Origin: Thermoplasmata archaeon
Lineage (GTDB): Archaea; Thermoplasmatota; Thermoplasmata; Lutacidiplasmatales; UBA184
DNA length: 64,000 nt
Reading direction: 5' to 3'
Assembly (NCBI GenBank): GCA_021796385.1
Contig: JAJYXQ010000043.1
Location: 146,159 to 210,158 of the forward strand
Under the pieces are notes generated by a model. That model made no database searches, was not told the DNA's origin, and saw only the letters and a list, made by a program, of their open reading frames with translations. Numbering within the stretch: the first letter of the stretch is position 1; every line of letters begins with the position of its first letter. The position numbers and the translations under genes are program-made. This document shows, one piece after another, positions 8,820 through 17,298 of the stretch.

Positions 8820-11800
8820 TCAACGGATATCCTCCATATTGATTCGCATCACGACTCCCATGCTGATGAGTTCGTTCAGCAGGAGCTTGAACGAGTAGCT
8901 GATCTCCACCGGGTAGATGGCCGAGGTGTTGCCGCAGACCGGGCATCGGAGCGCCCGCGCCCGCGAATCCATGATGGCGATGTGCCCGCAGGAGGGGTTC
9001 CCACAGACGTATTGCACCGTCCGGTCGGACTCGTCCAAGAGTCGGTCCTTGATCACCATGGCGGCTCCGTGCCCGATGAGCGTGTCGCGCTCCATTTCTC
9101 CGAACCGGAGACCGCCCTGGCGGCTCCTTCCCTCCGTGGGTTGTCGGGTGAGGATCTGCACGGGACCTCGGGAGCGCATGTGGAGCTTGTTCGCGACCAT
9201 GTGATGGAGCTTCTGGTAGAAGATGACCCCCGTGAACACCTCGCCCTTGAGGCGTTGGCCGGTCACCCCGTCCCACATGACCTCCCGTCCGTTCGAATGG
9301 AATCCCATCTCCTTGAGCATGGATCGGATGGCCTCTTCCCGGTCTCCCGAGAACGCGGTCCCGTCGATAGAGCGCCCGTCGAGGGCTCCCATCTTCCCCC
9401 CGATCATCTCGAGGATGTGCGCGACGGTCATCCGGGAAGGGATGGCGTGGGGATTCATGATCACATCGGGCTGGACCCCATCCCGGGTGAATGGCATGTT
9501 CTCCTGGGGGACGATCAGGCCCACGACCCCCTTCTGTCCGTGGCGCGAGGCGAACTTGTCTCCCAGCTCGGGGACCCGCTCGTTCCGGACCTTGACCTTG
9601 ACCAGCTTGGAGAAGTTCTCGCCATCGGTCAATGTGACCGAGTCCACGAAACCTCCCTCCCCGGCCCGGACGGTTACGGAACTCTCCCGCCGCTTCTGTG
9701 GGGTGAGTAAATCCGTCTTTTCCTCCAGGAACCGCGGGGGCGAGGTCTTCCCGATCAATACCTCCCCTTCGGTGACGGCGAGTTCCGGGTAAATGAGCCC
9801 GTCCTCTCCGAGGTGCCGGTACGCCGTATCGACACGGGCGCCGGCGACATCGGGTCGAGGGATCTCGAAGCGGTCATCGTGGTTCCCCGGGTACTTCCGT
9901 TCCTCGGCACGATAGGTCCGGAAGAAAGAGGAGCGTCCCAGCCCGCGCTCGATGGCGCCCTTGCTGATCACGATGGCGTCCTGCATGTTGTAGCCCTCGA
10001 ACGAGAGCAAGGCGACCACGAAGTTCTGTCCGGCCGGCCGCTCCATGAAGTGCGTGTAGCGCTGGGTCTCCGTGGCCACCAAGGGGGCTTGGGGATAGTG
10101 CAGCACGTGCCCCCGGGTGTCCGGACGATATCGGTAGTTCACCGACTCGATCCCGAGCGATTGCTTGGCCATCGCCGCTCCCATCGTGACCCGCGGGGCG
10201 GAATTGTGCTCGGCGTACGGGATCAACCCGGCCGCCACACCCATGATGAGGTAGGGGTCGATCTCGAGATGGGTCGTCTCCTTTGTGAGGACCATCGGGA
10301 CCTTGAAGTCATGGTGACAGTACTTGCACGAGAGGTTGGCCTCGGACTCCTTTGTTCCGACGTTCTCCCAGATCACGTCCTTCTTCGACAGGGTGTGCGA
10401 GCATTCTGGGCACCGCTCAGGCGTCTCGTAAGCCTCGACCGCGACCAAGGCGTCCTCTTCCTCCTCGGCATCGAGCCATTCGACCTTTCCGGTCCGGATG
10501 AGGTCCGAGAAGGACATCGTACCGGCCTGGATGGCCTCGATATCCGGGCGGGTCACTCGAGGGACACCTCCCTGGATTACGATGAGGGCGCGTCGCAGAC
10601 GACCCCGATCGCAGTTGACGATGACCTCGTTCATCGGGCCTTCGTACCGGACGTTGACCTCACTGCCGCGGTTCATGAGGGCGGGGGAGAGGTTCCCAGA
10701 GCGGCGTCGGGATCGGATCTCGCTCACCAGGGTCTCCGGATTCGGGTGCAGCCCGACCAGGTTCCCGTTCACGAAGACCCGGGCGGCACGCTTGCCACCC
10801 CGTCCCGTGCCTTTCTCCAAGGCGAGATGGGCGGAAATCTCTCGTGTGTCGAGATCGCGCAAAACAAGGGTCACTTCCTCATCGTCGGCACCCTCGCTCA
10901 CGTCGACCATCAGGGCGTAGTTCTTCACGAGGCCGCAGTTCTGTCCCTCCGGGGTCTCGTTCGGGCAGAGTCGGCCCCACTGGGTCGGATGCAGGTCCCG
11001 GGCCTCGAAGTGGGGTTGGCTGTGCGTCAACTGGCTCGTGACCCGACGCAGATGGGAGAAGGTCGACACGTAGCTCGTCCGGTCCAGCATTTGCGAAACA
11101 CCGGCGCGTCCACCGACCCAGTTCCCCGTGCCGAGGGCGTGCACCATGCGCTGGGTGAGAAGGTCCGGGCGTATCGCCGAGGAGACCCGGAGGTCCCGCT
11201 TCCGGGCGAAGGAGCGCTCCAACTGGTACTTGAGGTCCTTGAGCAACATCGTGAAGGCCACCCGGAAGAGGTCCTCCATGAGGTCACCGGCGAGCTTCAG
11301 GCGCTTGTTGGCGTAGTGGTCCTTGTCGTCTTCCTTGCGCAGGTTGAGGTTCAGTTCGAGGACGGTCCGCGCGATCCGGCCGAGGTAGAGGGCCTTCTTT
11401 AGCCGGTCGGCGGGCAGGTCGCCAAGATGCGGCAGGACGAGATGGTCCAGGATACCGGCCACCTTCTTCGTCCGGTACTCCTTGGCCTGGCCCGTAGCGA
11501 ATTTCTTCTCGAGGAAGAGGAGGGCGTCCTCGGGGGTGGAGATCCCCTCGGGGGGATAGGAGAGCGGGTTCGCCACATCCTCGAGGTTCACGTTGAGGAT
11601 GTGCTTCATGGTCTGGACGAAGGGCTCGTCCAGGAACATGAGCTCGGCGAGGACGGCCTGTTCGATCTCCTCGTCGTTCGCCATGCCGAGGGCCTTCATC
11701 AGAACGACGAGAGGGATCTGCCCTGCGGTCGATGGGATCGAGACCTGAAGGATGCCATCCTTCTTCTTCTCGACCGTGAGCGGGCTGCGGTAGCCCCCCC

Positions 11801-12509
11801 GCTGGGAAAAGATGCGGGCGCTCTCGACCGGGACGGAGCCGTACCGGTCGCTCAGTTCCGCAAAGATGCGGTTGCTGGCCCGGTCCTCGAGCGAAATGAT
11901 CACCCGTTCCGTGCCGGAGATGATGAAATAGCCGCCGGGATCGTAGGGGTCCTCGCTGTACTCCATGAGCCGCGCCCGATACTCCTCATCCGAAAGAGGC
12001 ATCCCACACCCGCGTTCCATGCCGGCCTTGCTCAGGCTGCACAACCGGCTCCGGGCCATGATAGGCATGTCACCGATGTGGACGAGCTCGGATTCCCGCT
12101 CTACCCCGTTCTCGACCACGGTCACCTTGAGGTAGACCGGGGCCTGGTAGGTCAGGTTCCTCAGGCGAGCCTCCATCGGTGTAGGGGGGGAAATTGCGGG
12201 TTTCGAGTCCACGGGTTGCTTGCCCTGGAGCGGCCCCACGAAAATCGTGGGCTCTGCGGTAGGATCGATGGCCCCCGTCCGGGGGTCCCGGCGCCGACCC
12301 ACGCGGACGTAGATCGAGCTCTTCGTCTTCTCCACATCGAGCTTGATGATGCCCCGCTCCGTAGAATCCTCGCTGAGCCGGGCCTCGTCGACCACCATCT
12401 GCATCCGAGAGAAGGGGTTCTCGGGCGACGGAATGAAATCGTTGAAGCTGGCGAGGTGGTGGTTGACCGCGGAGCGTTCCTTGAAGAATGCGCTGATGAT
12501 CTCTCGCAT
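8820..12509 (-). CDS. rpoB: DNA-directed RNA polymerase subunit B (unsplit)
   Basis: A full-length 1229-residue second-largest subunit. In many methanogens and halophiles it is split into B'' and B'; here it is one chain. Conserved blocks include [16 protein letters not shown], the catalytic-side [22 protein letters not shown], and [19 protein letters not shown]-terminal zinc ribbon is formed by CGNPSCGH and CPVCGN. Unusually, an extra Cys4 set (C700, C703, C728, C731) lies in an insertion before the conserved THLEIDP segment. A strong Shine-Dalgarno (AGGAGG) precedes the ATG. Confidence 0.98.
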   Translation of the reverse strand: MREIISAFFKERSAVNHHLASFNDFIPSPENPFSRMQMVVDEARLSEDSTERGIIKLDVEKTKSSIYVRVGRRRDPRTGAIDPTAEPTIFVGPLQGKQPVDSKPAISPPTPMEARLRNLTYQAPVYLKVTVVENGVERESELVHIGDMPIMARSRLCSLSKAGMERGCGMPLSDEEYRARLMEYSEDPYDPGGYFIISGTERVIISLEDRASNRIFAELSDRYGSVPVESARIFSQRGGYRSPLTVEKKKDGILQVSIPSTAGQIPLVVLMKALGMANDEEIEQAVLAELMFLDEPFVQTMKHILNVNLEDVANPLSYPPEGISTPEDALLFLEKKFATGQAKEYRTKKVAGILDHLVLPHLGDLPADRLKKALYLGRIARTVLELNLNLRKEDDKDHYANKRLKLAGDLMEDLFRVAFTMLLKDLKYQLERSFARKRDLRVSSAIRPDLLTQRMVHALGTGNWVGGRAGVSQMLDRTSYVSTFSHLRRVTSQLTHSQPHFEARDLHPTQWGRLCPNETPEGQNCGLVKNYALMVDVSEGADDEEVTLVLRDLDTREISAHLALEKGTGRGGKRAARVFVNGNLVGLHPNPETLVSEIRSRRRSGNLSPALMNRGSEVNVRYEGPMNEVIVNCDRGRLRRALIVIQGGVPRVTRPDIEAIQAGTMSFSDLIRTGKVEWLDAEEEEDALVAVEAYETPERCPECSHTLSKKDVIWENVGTKESEANLSCKYCHHDFKVPMVLTKETTHLEIDPYLIMGVAAGLIPYAEHNSAPRVTMGAAMAKQSLGIESVNYRYRPDTRGHVLHYPQAPLVATETQRYTHFMERPAGQNFVVALLSFEGYNMQDAIVISKGAIERGLGRSSFFRTYRAEERKYPGNHDDRFEIPRPDVAGARVDTAYRHLGEDGLIYPELAVTEGEVLIGKTSPPRFLEEKTDLLTPQKRRESSVTVRAGEGGFVDSVTLTDGENFSKLVKVKVRNERVPELGDKFASRHGQKGVVGLIVPQENMPFTRDGVQPDVIMNPHAIPSRMTVAHILEMIGGKMGALDGRSIDGTAFSGDREEAIRSMLKEMGFHSNGREVMWDGVTGQRLKGEVFTGVIFYQKLHHMVANKLHMRSRGPVQILTRQPTEGRSRQGGLRFGEMERDTLIGHGAAMVIKDRLLDESDRTVQYVCGNPSCGHIAIMDSRARALRCPVCGNTSAIYPVEISYSFKLLLNELISMGVVMRINMEDIR

Positions 12510-12532
12510 GTTCCTTTTCCTCCTAACTGAAC

Positions 12533-12859
12533 CTAATCGAGCCGTCCTTCAGTGATGATACGATAATGGATCGTGCGGCCTGCGGTCGGGGAGATCCGTC
12601 GGATCTCCACGATGCGGCCCACAAGGTTCTCGTTCGCAGCGATGGCTGCGCGGTACGTGGGGTCGTTGGCCAGGCCCGGGTCGTAGAGCGTGATCTTGGG
12701 CAACCGGTCCGGCGTCGTCGCGAACTGGGCCATGACCTTCATGCCTTCCTCATGCGTGAGGAGTACATGCTCGGGGACCATGTTGTGGCGGACAAAGTCG
12801 GTACCCTGGAGCGCATCCTTCGGATTCGCCCCCTTCTTCTTCGAGGTTTTCGCTGGCAT
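12533..12859 (-). CDS. rpoH: DNA-directed RNA polymerase subunit H
   Basis: The small archaeal H subunit (Rpb5 C-terminal domain homologue), 108 residues from the chosen ATG ([10 protein letters not shown]). Conserved features are the [14 protein letters not shown] opening, [11 protein letters not shown], and the C-terminal strand [22 protein letters not shown]. This ATG is preferred because it has an AAGGAGTG ribosome-binding site. Upstream in-frame codons run into the tRNA-Lys gene. It is the first polymerase gene of the rpoH-B-A'-A'' operon. Confidence 0.96.
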   Translation of the reverse strand: MPAKTSKKKGANPKDALQGTDFVRHNMVPEHVLLTHEEGMKVMAQFATTPDRLPKITLYDPGLANDPTYRAAIAANENLVGRIVEIRRISPTAGRTIHYRIITEGRLD

Positions 12860-12891
12860 CTTTTCAACACTCCTTGGAATGGGAAATGGGG

Positions 12892-13030
12892 CGGGCCCGC
12901 GGGGAGTTCCGGAGAGGGAGCCGGTACGGCTCCCCACCTTTCGAACCCCGGACCAACCGGTTAAAAGCCGGATGCTCTGTCCCGGGCCAGGGCTGGTGCC
13001 CAGCGGCCTGCCGGGCTGAGCTACGGACCC
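12892..13030 (-). tRNA. tRNA-Lys (UUU) with introns in T-loop and D-loop
   Basis: All stems can be drawn: acceptor GGGTCCG/CGGGCCC (7 bp, one G-T pair), D-stem GCTC/GAGC, anticodon loop CTTTTAA on a TCCGG/CCGGT stem (T27-T43 mismatch), and T-stem CGGGG/CCCCG. Discriminator G; CCA is not encoded. The T-loop is interrupted after TTCGAA by 34 nt (12906-12939). The insert forms a bulge-helix-bulge: central helix TTCG/CGGA (one T-G pair), bulges AAA and ACT, and an inner hairpin GGGAGCCG/CGGCTCCC. Splicing gives the canonical loop TTCGAAT. The D-loop holds ~30 extra nt (about 12979-13008) with a CCCGG/CCGGG helix and 3-nt bulges CAG and ACA. Mature length would be ~75 nt. The gene starts 9 nt after the UPF0147 stop and lies 32 nt before rpoH, so it is probably co-transcribed. 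Confidence 0.9.
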
Positions 13031-13039
13031 ACCCCAACT

Positions 13040-13366
13040 TCACGGCAAACTCTCCAGGCGGCTTATCACAGACCAGAGAGACGTACGGCCATGCACGGGA
13101 AGGTTCGAATCGTTTGCAAGATCGTCTAGGATGCCGACGGCGCTGGCCACCCGAACATCGACGGCGACCGTCTCCTTGTTCAGCGCTTCGAGGGCGCCTT
13201 GGATGCCCCGACGGAGGTTTCGAGGGAGGGAAGTGTCTTGGGTGAGCTCGTGCAGGAGGTCAAGCACCCCCTTCATCGACCCGACGGCAGTGGCCGAGGG
13301 GGTGTCCGAGGGCTTCCCGATCCCCCCAGCGGGGACCCCTTGGGCTGGAGTAGATGAAAGATTCAT
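13040..13366 (-). CDS. UPF0147 family protein
   Basis: A 108-residue member of UPF0147, a small all-helical archaeal family of unknown function. The conserved core is in residues ~30-108: LLHELTQDTSLPRNLRRGIQ, then VRVASAVGILDDLANDSNLP, ending with a TSLWSVISRLESLP helix. The first ~28 residues (Ser/Pro/Gly-rich) are an extension not typical of the family. The ATG overlaps the stop of the upstream AsnC-type gene (ATGA), indicating translational coupling in the operon that leads into tRNA-Lys and rpoH. Confidence 0.88.
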   Translation of the reverse strand: MNLSSTPAQGVPAGGIGKPSDTPSATAVGSMKGVLDLLHELTQDTSLPRNLRRGIQGALEALNKETVAVDVRVASAVGILDDLANDSNLPVHGRTSLWSVISRLESLP

Positions 13367-13704
13367 GCCGTGGCCTTCCGTTCCCCGCTCTCCTTGTACG
13401 ACGTGACCACGAGGAGGGTCTTCGACTCGCGGATACCCCGTACGTCGGGAAGGCGATGAAGCACGAACTCCTTGAGGTCTCCGTAATGCGGGAAGCGGAC
13501 CTTGAGGAAGATATCGATGTCCCCGGTGACCAGATAGACATCCTCCACCTCGCTGAAACGGGACACTTCGATGGCCACATGGTCGGCCTCGGTGGTCTCC
13601 ACCTTGAGCCCGATGATGGCGACAACGGTGTCCTCACCCCAGACTTTCGTGAACGCCCCTTCGACCGCCGTTCCTACCGGAGACTTGTCCTTGTTGTTCG
13701 CCAT
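13363..13704 (-). CDS. Stand-alone Lrp/AsnC ligand-binding (RAM) domain protein
   Basis: A 113-residue protein equivalent to the C-terminal ligand-binding domain of Lrp/AsnC regulators, without a DNA-binding helix-turn-helix. The alpha/beta pattern is clear: VVAIIGLKVE, a helix HVAIEVSRFSEV, EDVYLVTGDIDIFLKVRF, LKEFVLHRLPDVRGI, and the last strand SKTLLVVTSY. Such domains form small-molecule-binding oligomers in archaea, often next to tRNA or RNA polymerase genes. Ligand unknown. It is coupled to UPF0147 by an ATGA overlap. Confidence 0.85.
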   Translation of the reverse strand: MANNKDKSPVGTAVEGAFTKVWGEDTVVAIIGLKVETTEADHVAIEVSRFSEVEDVYLVTGDIDIFLKVRFPHYGDLKEFVLHRLPDVRGIRESKTLLVVTSYKESGERKATA

Positions 13705-13720
13705 AATCAGAACCGAGGGT

Positions 13721-13894
13721 TCACCGGGGAGGGAGGGATTCCACTTCTTCTCGGAGATCGTCGATCACCATGTCGATGAGCGCGGTGGGAGACACGGAGC
13801 GGTATTCCCGGCGGCCGTTGGCCTCGGAAGCGACACGGGCGACCAAGCCTCCGCTCGTCCGGATGAATTCAACGTTGACTATGAGCTCGTCCAC
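13721..13894 (-). CDS. Small hypothetical protein at the head of the rpo operon
   Basis: A 57-residue protein not recognised as a known family. It shows a strand-rich first half (VDELIVNVEFI, GGLVARVASEA) and a C-terminal amphipathic helix (LIDMVIDDLREEVESL). The GTG start is chosen because a TATA-like sequence lies 42-49 bp upstream; a TTG is immediately adjacent. The same frame stays open further upstream but runs past that promoter, so longer versions are unlikely. It ends 16 bp before the AsnC-type gene and would be the first gene of the operon. Confidence 0.55.
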   Translation of the reverse strand: MDELIVNVEFIRTSGGLVARVASEANGRREYRSVSPTALIDMVIDDLREEVESLPPR

Positions 13895-13935
13895 CAATGG
13901 GAACCCCCGTACCCGCTCTCTGGGGCACTCATCCT

Positions 13936-13943
13936 CCCTATTA
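13936..13943 (-). promoter_or_regulatory. TATA box of the UPF0147-tRNA-Lys-rpo operon
   Basis: Minus-strand CTTAATAG preceded by AAAAGG-type purines forms a plausible TATA/BRE pair in the divergent region shared with the DoxX-like gene. A start site ~25 bp downstream would give a ~20-nt leader before the GTG of the small first gene. Confidence 0.45.
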
Positions 13944-14038
13944 AGCCTTTTGGCCGATTCGCGGTCGAAGCTACTCGCGGCGGCCGTGTCCAACTCTGGA
14001 AACGGAGAGTTGATAGGCAGGGAACGCTCCACAAACCA

Positions 14039-14623
14039 ATGGCCTCGATAGTGCATCTCCAGGAGGCCGTGGACTCCTGGTGGGTTCGCCGCACACCGCA
14101 GCTGAAAGTGGTCTTCCGCGTGCTGTTCGGTGTCATCTGGGGCATCGATGGCTCCCTGAAGTTCACTCCGGGGCTGGTCAGCGCCTTCCCTCAGATGGTC
14201 TCGGACGCAGCCCAAGGCCAACCGGCTTGGCTCTCGGGATGGTTCTCGTTCTGGCAGGCCCAGGTGTCTGCAGATCCTGCCCTTTGGGTCTACTCTACGG
14301 GCATCTTCGAGTTGGTTCTCGCCTTGGCCCTCTGTTTGGGTATCCTCCGGAAGTTAGCGTACACCGGCGGGATCCTACTTAGCCTCGTCATCTGGGCTGT
14401 TCCCGAGGGGTTTGGAGGACCATATGGGCCAGGGTCCACCGACATCGGTACCGGGGTCATTTATGCGATGGTCTTCCTGATGCTCATGGTGATCAGCGCG
14501 ACTTATGGCCCGAGCACCTGGAGCGTGGACTACTACCTTGAACGCCGGTGGCCGTGGTGGGCTCGGCTTTCTGAGATACGGTCACCGCGTCCGAGCCCCG
14601 CTGCGAATCCCGACAAAGCATGA
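14039..14623 (+). CDS. DoxX-like membrane protein
   Basis: A 194-residue integral membrane protein resembling the DoxX / thiosulfate:quinone oxidoreductase small-subunit family. Residues ~20-40 hold the family opening (VFRVLFGVIWGIDGSLKF). Later membrane helices are WVYSTGIFELVLALALCLGIL, YTGGILLSLVIWAV and GVIYAMVFLMLMVIS. A loop motif FGGPYGPGSTDIG is typical of this group. The ATG is chosen because upstream in-frame sequence overlaps divergent genes and looks non-coding. It overlaps the following DUF1697 gene by ATGA. Confidence 0.72.
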   Translation: MASIVHLQEAVDSWWVRRTPQLKVVFRVLFGVIWGIDGSLKFTPGLVSAFPQMVSDAAQGQPAWLSGWFSFWQAQVSADPALWVYSTGIFELVLALALCLGILRKLAYTGGILLSLVIWAVPEGFGGPYGPGSTDIGTGVIYAMVFLMLMVISATYGPSTWSVDYYLERRWPWWARLSEIRSPRPSPAANPDKA

Positions 14624-15159
14624 GTCGAGTTGTCGCCCTTCTCCGGGCGATCAACGTGGGGGGGAACGTCGTGGCGATGCGGGACATTGCGCGCTCGTTC
14701 CTCCGGCATGGCCACAAAGAGGTGGAGACTTGGCTCCGGACCGGCAACGTGATCTTCTCTCCGTCCCAGGGCCTGACGATCGGCCTCGATGCGACGATCG
14801 AGGCTGATCTATTCAAAGACCTTCGGTTGAAGACCACGGTGTTGGTCCGTTCGGAGAAAGAGTTTCGGAACGTCATGGACTGGAATCCGTTCCCGGCGGA
14901 AGCCCAGGAAGACCCGAGCCACCTTGTAGTATACTTCTTGCGCGAACTCCCTGCGAAAGGCGCTCTCGACATGCTCGCTCGGGCGCACGGAGGACCGGAA
15001 CGCCTGAGCATGCCCTACGACCATCTTTACGTAGTGTACCCCAAAGGGATCGCACGATCTAAACTAACGCTGGATAAGATAGAAAAGGCGTTGCAGACTT
15101 CGGGAACGGGTCGAAACTGGAACACGGTTTGCAAGCTTAGGCAGCTTTGCGCCCATTGA
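14620..15159 (+). CDS. DUF1697 protein
   Basis: A 179-residue DUF1697 protein, a family of unknown function widespread in bacteria and scattered in archaea. The N-terminal signature VALLRAINVGGNVV is intact, followed by ETWLRTGNVIFSP, a VLVRSEKEFRNVMDWNPFP segment and the C-terminal KLTLDKIEKALQTSGTGRNW-type helix with NTV. The start overlaps the DoxX-like stop (ATGA), so the two form an operon. Patchy occurrence in archaea suggests possible transfer from bacteria, which is inference. Confidence 0.88.
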   Translation: MSRVVALLRAINVGGNVVAMRDIARSFLRHGHKEVETWLRTGNVIFSPSQGLTIGLDATIEADLFKDLRLKTTVLVRSEKEFRNVMDWNPFPAEAQEDPSHLVVYFLRELPAKGALDMLARAHGGPERLSMPYDHLYVVYPKGIARSKLTLDKIEKALQTSGTGRNWNTVCKLRQLCAH

Positions 15160-15221
15160 CAAGGTACCCATCGTCGCCTCGGCACGCGAAGTGGAAGGGA
15201 CCTCTTACGATGTCCGCTCTG

Positions 15222-15671
15222 TCATTGGGCAGTGGCCGAGCGTCGGGCCCCCTTCCGCTGGCGGTCCCCCGAAAGTACCGGGCCGTGGTCGGGTCCGATG
15301 AACTCCCACCAGATACCATCCGGGTCGGACACGTACACGAGGCGCATTCGTCCATCGGGAAGTTCGTAGCGGGTCTTTCCTCCTGCGCGCCGGGCCAGGG
15401 CCACCCAGCGAGTCAGGTCCGGAACGGCGATGCCGAAATGATCGAACTCCGAGCCGGTGCGATACCGTTCGTGGTACGGGGTATGGGCAGGATAGAAATT
15501 GAGCTCCAAGCGATGGTGCGAGCCCGGGAACTTCAAATGGACCCACACTCCGCCATGGTCCATGACACCACGGCGGAAGACCTTGAAGCCGAGCACCCGA
15601 TAGAATTTCAACGAACGTTCCAGGTTGCGCACCCGGATGCCCGAGTAAAAGAACCGAGCCTTCGAGACCAT
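15222..15671 (-). CDS. VOC-superfamily (glyoxalase-like) protein
   Basis: A 149-residue vicinal-oxygen-chelate domain protein with two beta-alpha-beta-beta-beta repeats. The first repeat is SGIRVRNLERSLKFYRVLGF with HHRLELNFY; the second is DHFGIAVPDLTRWVALARRAG, ending in SDPDGIWWEFIGP. Candidate metal ligands are H in the EFDHFGIAV strand, E in LELNFY and E in WWEFIG. Substrate cannot be predicted; relatives include glyoxalases, ring-cleavage dioxygenases and antibiotic-resistance proteins. The last ~20 residues are a basic, non-conserved tail. Confidence 0.82.
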   Translation of the reverse strand: MVSKARFFYSGIRVRNLERSLKFYRVLGFKVFRRGVMDHGGVWVHLKFPGSHHRLELNFYPAHTPYHERYRTGSEFDHFGIAVPDLTRWVALARRAGGKTRYELPDGRMRLVYVSDPDGIWWEFIGPDHGPVLSGDRQRKGARRSATAQ

Positions 15672-15785
15672 GGATTCGCCATGGGCGGGGAGATGATAAG
15701 GGCGGCGGTTCGACGGTCAATGCTCTTTGCACGACCTGGCCGTCACGAGATCTGTCCAGAGCGCCTCCGGGACGGGCGATCCGAC

Positions 15786-16901
15786 CTACTGGACGTCCAT
15801 GAAGTCCATCTTGAGGATTGACCGGACCCATCCCAACGAGTCCCGAAGGAGCGACACGGCGATCTCCAGCCCGAACCAGGCGATGGCTACCACATTGAAG
15901 AGTCCCGCCCACATCCTCAACACAGGAAGTCCCTCAAGGTCCGCATACACCCGGACCGCCAGGGTGGACTCGATGAGTACGAACGGCAGGTAGAATGTCT
16001 TCCGGAACCTGACCTCCCGGCGCAGGATGACCCGGAGGATGACCATCGAGTGGGCCATGATCATCGAGAAGACGAACCCGAGGAAGATGGAGTGAAGGAA
16101 AGCGTCGTAGACAAGGTAGGGCAAGGTCAACCCACCCCATATCGCGATGACCGCGGCCTCCAGGAGCCAAACATACCCCGACAAGAGACAGAGTGCGACG
16201 AACCGTGTTCCCCCGGACTGTCGGACATTCAACCGCGCGATGTCGAACCGGAGCAGCCAGAGCCCGAGGCCCGCCAGGCCGGCGACGGCGCTCGACACCC
16301 CCCAGGCGAAGTCCCAAAGGCTCAGGACGGGCGCTAAGATGATGAGCCCCACGGAGAGCGTGAATGTCGCCTGCCGGAAACGCGAAGAAGCGAGCACCCG
16401 CGCGAGCTCGAGCCGTTCCGCGGCGACCAGCAGGACCAGGAAGCCAACCCACCACAGCACCATCCATGGGACCTGGCCACTGACCCACCACGCCACGTTA
16501 CCCATCAGGAGGAGCACGGCACCGGCCAGCATCACGCCGGAGTGAAGAGCCGGTTGCCACCGATAGATCATGAGGAATAGACCGGTCAGTCCCGCACCGC
16601 TTGCAATCCAGACCGCGCCCGAGAGGAATTCTCCCCTGGGAGCGAGCAGGAGGAGGGCACCGGCCCCCGAGAGCATCGGCACCACAAGCGCCCAGCGTCG
16701 GTGGACCGCCACGGCCCTCTCGAGACCGATGAGCGTGGCGAGGACCCCGTTCACCATGATGGGCCCATGCATCTCCTCAAAGCCCGGCAACGGCAACGCC
16801 AGGCTCCACCCGATGAGATCCAAGGCGGCCCACAAACCGAGCGCCACTGCGATGAGCGCCAGCGGGACCGGGAGGAGCCGCAGACGCTCACCCGGCCGCA
16901 T
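15786..16901 (-). CDS. NnrS-like multi-pass membrane protein
   Basis: A 371-residue protein with about 11-12 predicted membrane helices. His residues lie at helix ends (EEMHGPIMVNGVLATLIGLE, LHSGVML, and DAFLHSIFLGFVFSMIMAHS), a pattern seen in NnrS and heme-copper-oxidase-like membrane proteins linked to nitric oxide metabolism. Family assignment is by pattern only. The ATG 36 codons inside the longest frame is used because the N-terminal extra sequence overlaps the preceding DUF2249 gene. It follows DUF2249 by 11 bp, and DUF2249 and hemerythrin neighbours support a nitrogen-oxide or respiratory context. Confidence 0.55.
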   Translation of the reverse strand: MRPGERLRLLPVPLALIAVALGLWAALDLIGWSLALPLPGFEEMHGPIMVNGVLATLIGLERAVAVHRRWALVVPMLSGAGALLLLAPRGEFLSGAVWIASGAGLTGLFLMIYRWQPALHSGVMLAGAVLLLMGNVAWWVSGQVPWMVLWWVGFLVLLVAAERLELARVLASSRFRQATFTLSVGLIILAPVLSLWDFAWGVSSAVAGLAGLGLWLLRFDIARLNVRQSGGTRFVALCLLSGYVWLLEAAVIAIWGGLTLPYLVYDAFLHSIFLGFVFSMIMAHSMVILRVILRREVRFRKTFYLPFVLIESTLAVRVYADLEGLPVLRMWAGLFNVVAIAWFGLEIAVSLLRDSLGWVRSILKMDFMDVQ

Positions 16902-16912
16902 ACCCGGGCCGA

Positions 16913-17197
16913 CTACGGTCGCGAAACCGGCAGCGGAGTGCGTGGCTCCGGAGAGATCCGCCCGATCCGGACCCTCCAAGTCAAGGGGCCTGTCTCCACA
17001 TAGGTCCAAGAGAAGGTCCCGTTTCGCTCCGCGAGGAACTGGTAGTAGAGGGGCTTCGGGTCGTGGTCGTTAACCAAGAGGAAGCTTTGCCCCTCCTTCA
17101 GGGCCTCAAAGGCCCCGAAGATCATCGGATGCTTCTGAGGCGCAGGAACGGGTCGTACGTCGATCACGCGCTCGCTATCTTCTTTGGGTCCGGGCAT
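16913..17197 (-). CDS. DUF2249 protein
   Basis: A 94-residue DUF2249 domain protein, a small TusA-like alpha/beta fold found next to hemerythrins and NO-related genes. Signature elements are VIDVRPVPAPQKHPMIFGAFEAL, QSFLLVNDHDPKPLYYQF, and the C-terminal GTFSWTYVETGP with WRVRIGRI. The TusA-type catalytic Cys is absent, as is usual for this family. A TATA-like sequence lies 32-40 bp upstream in the region shared with the divergent membrane-protein gene. It is the first gene of a two-gene operon with the NnrS-like protein. Confidence 0.85.
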   Translation of the reverse strand: MPGPKEDSERVIDVRPVPAPQKHPMIFGAFEALKEGQSFLLVNDHDPKPLYYQFLAERNGTFSWTYVETGPLTWRVRIGRISPEPRTPLPVSRP

Positions 17198-17298
17198 GAT
17201 GATCTATCCTCGGTGGGCCCACACCCGCTTTTAGCTAAGTCCCGTGTACGAACCCGTTCGGAAGCAAAAGTAACCCGGGCCATTCCGTCAGCTAGCCG

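Noticed and set aside
9813..11402. Long plus-strand open frame of 529 codons opposite rpoB
   Set aside because: It is antisense to a highly conserved gene, has no domain and is rich in Gly/Arg/Asp/His as expected for the complement of GC-rich coding sequence.
13571..14038. N-terminal extension of the DoxX-like frame
   Set aside because: It would overlap the AsnC-type gene, the small first gene and the rpo-operon promoter on the other strand and shows no membrane or conserved sequence.
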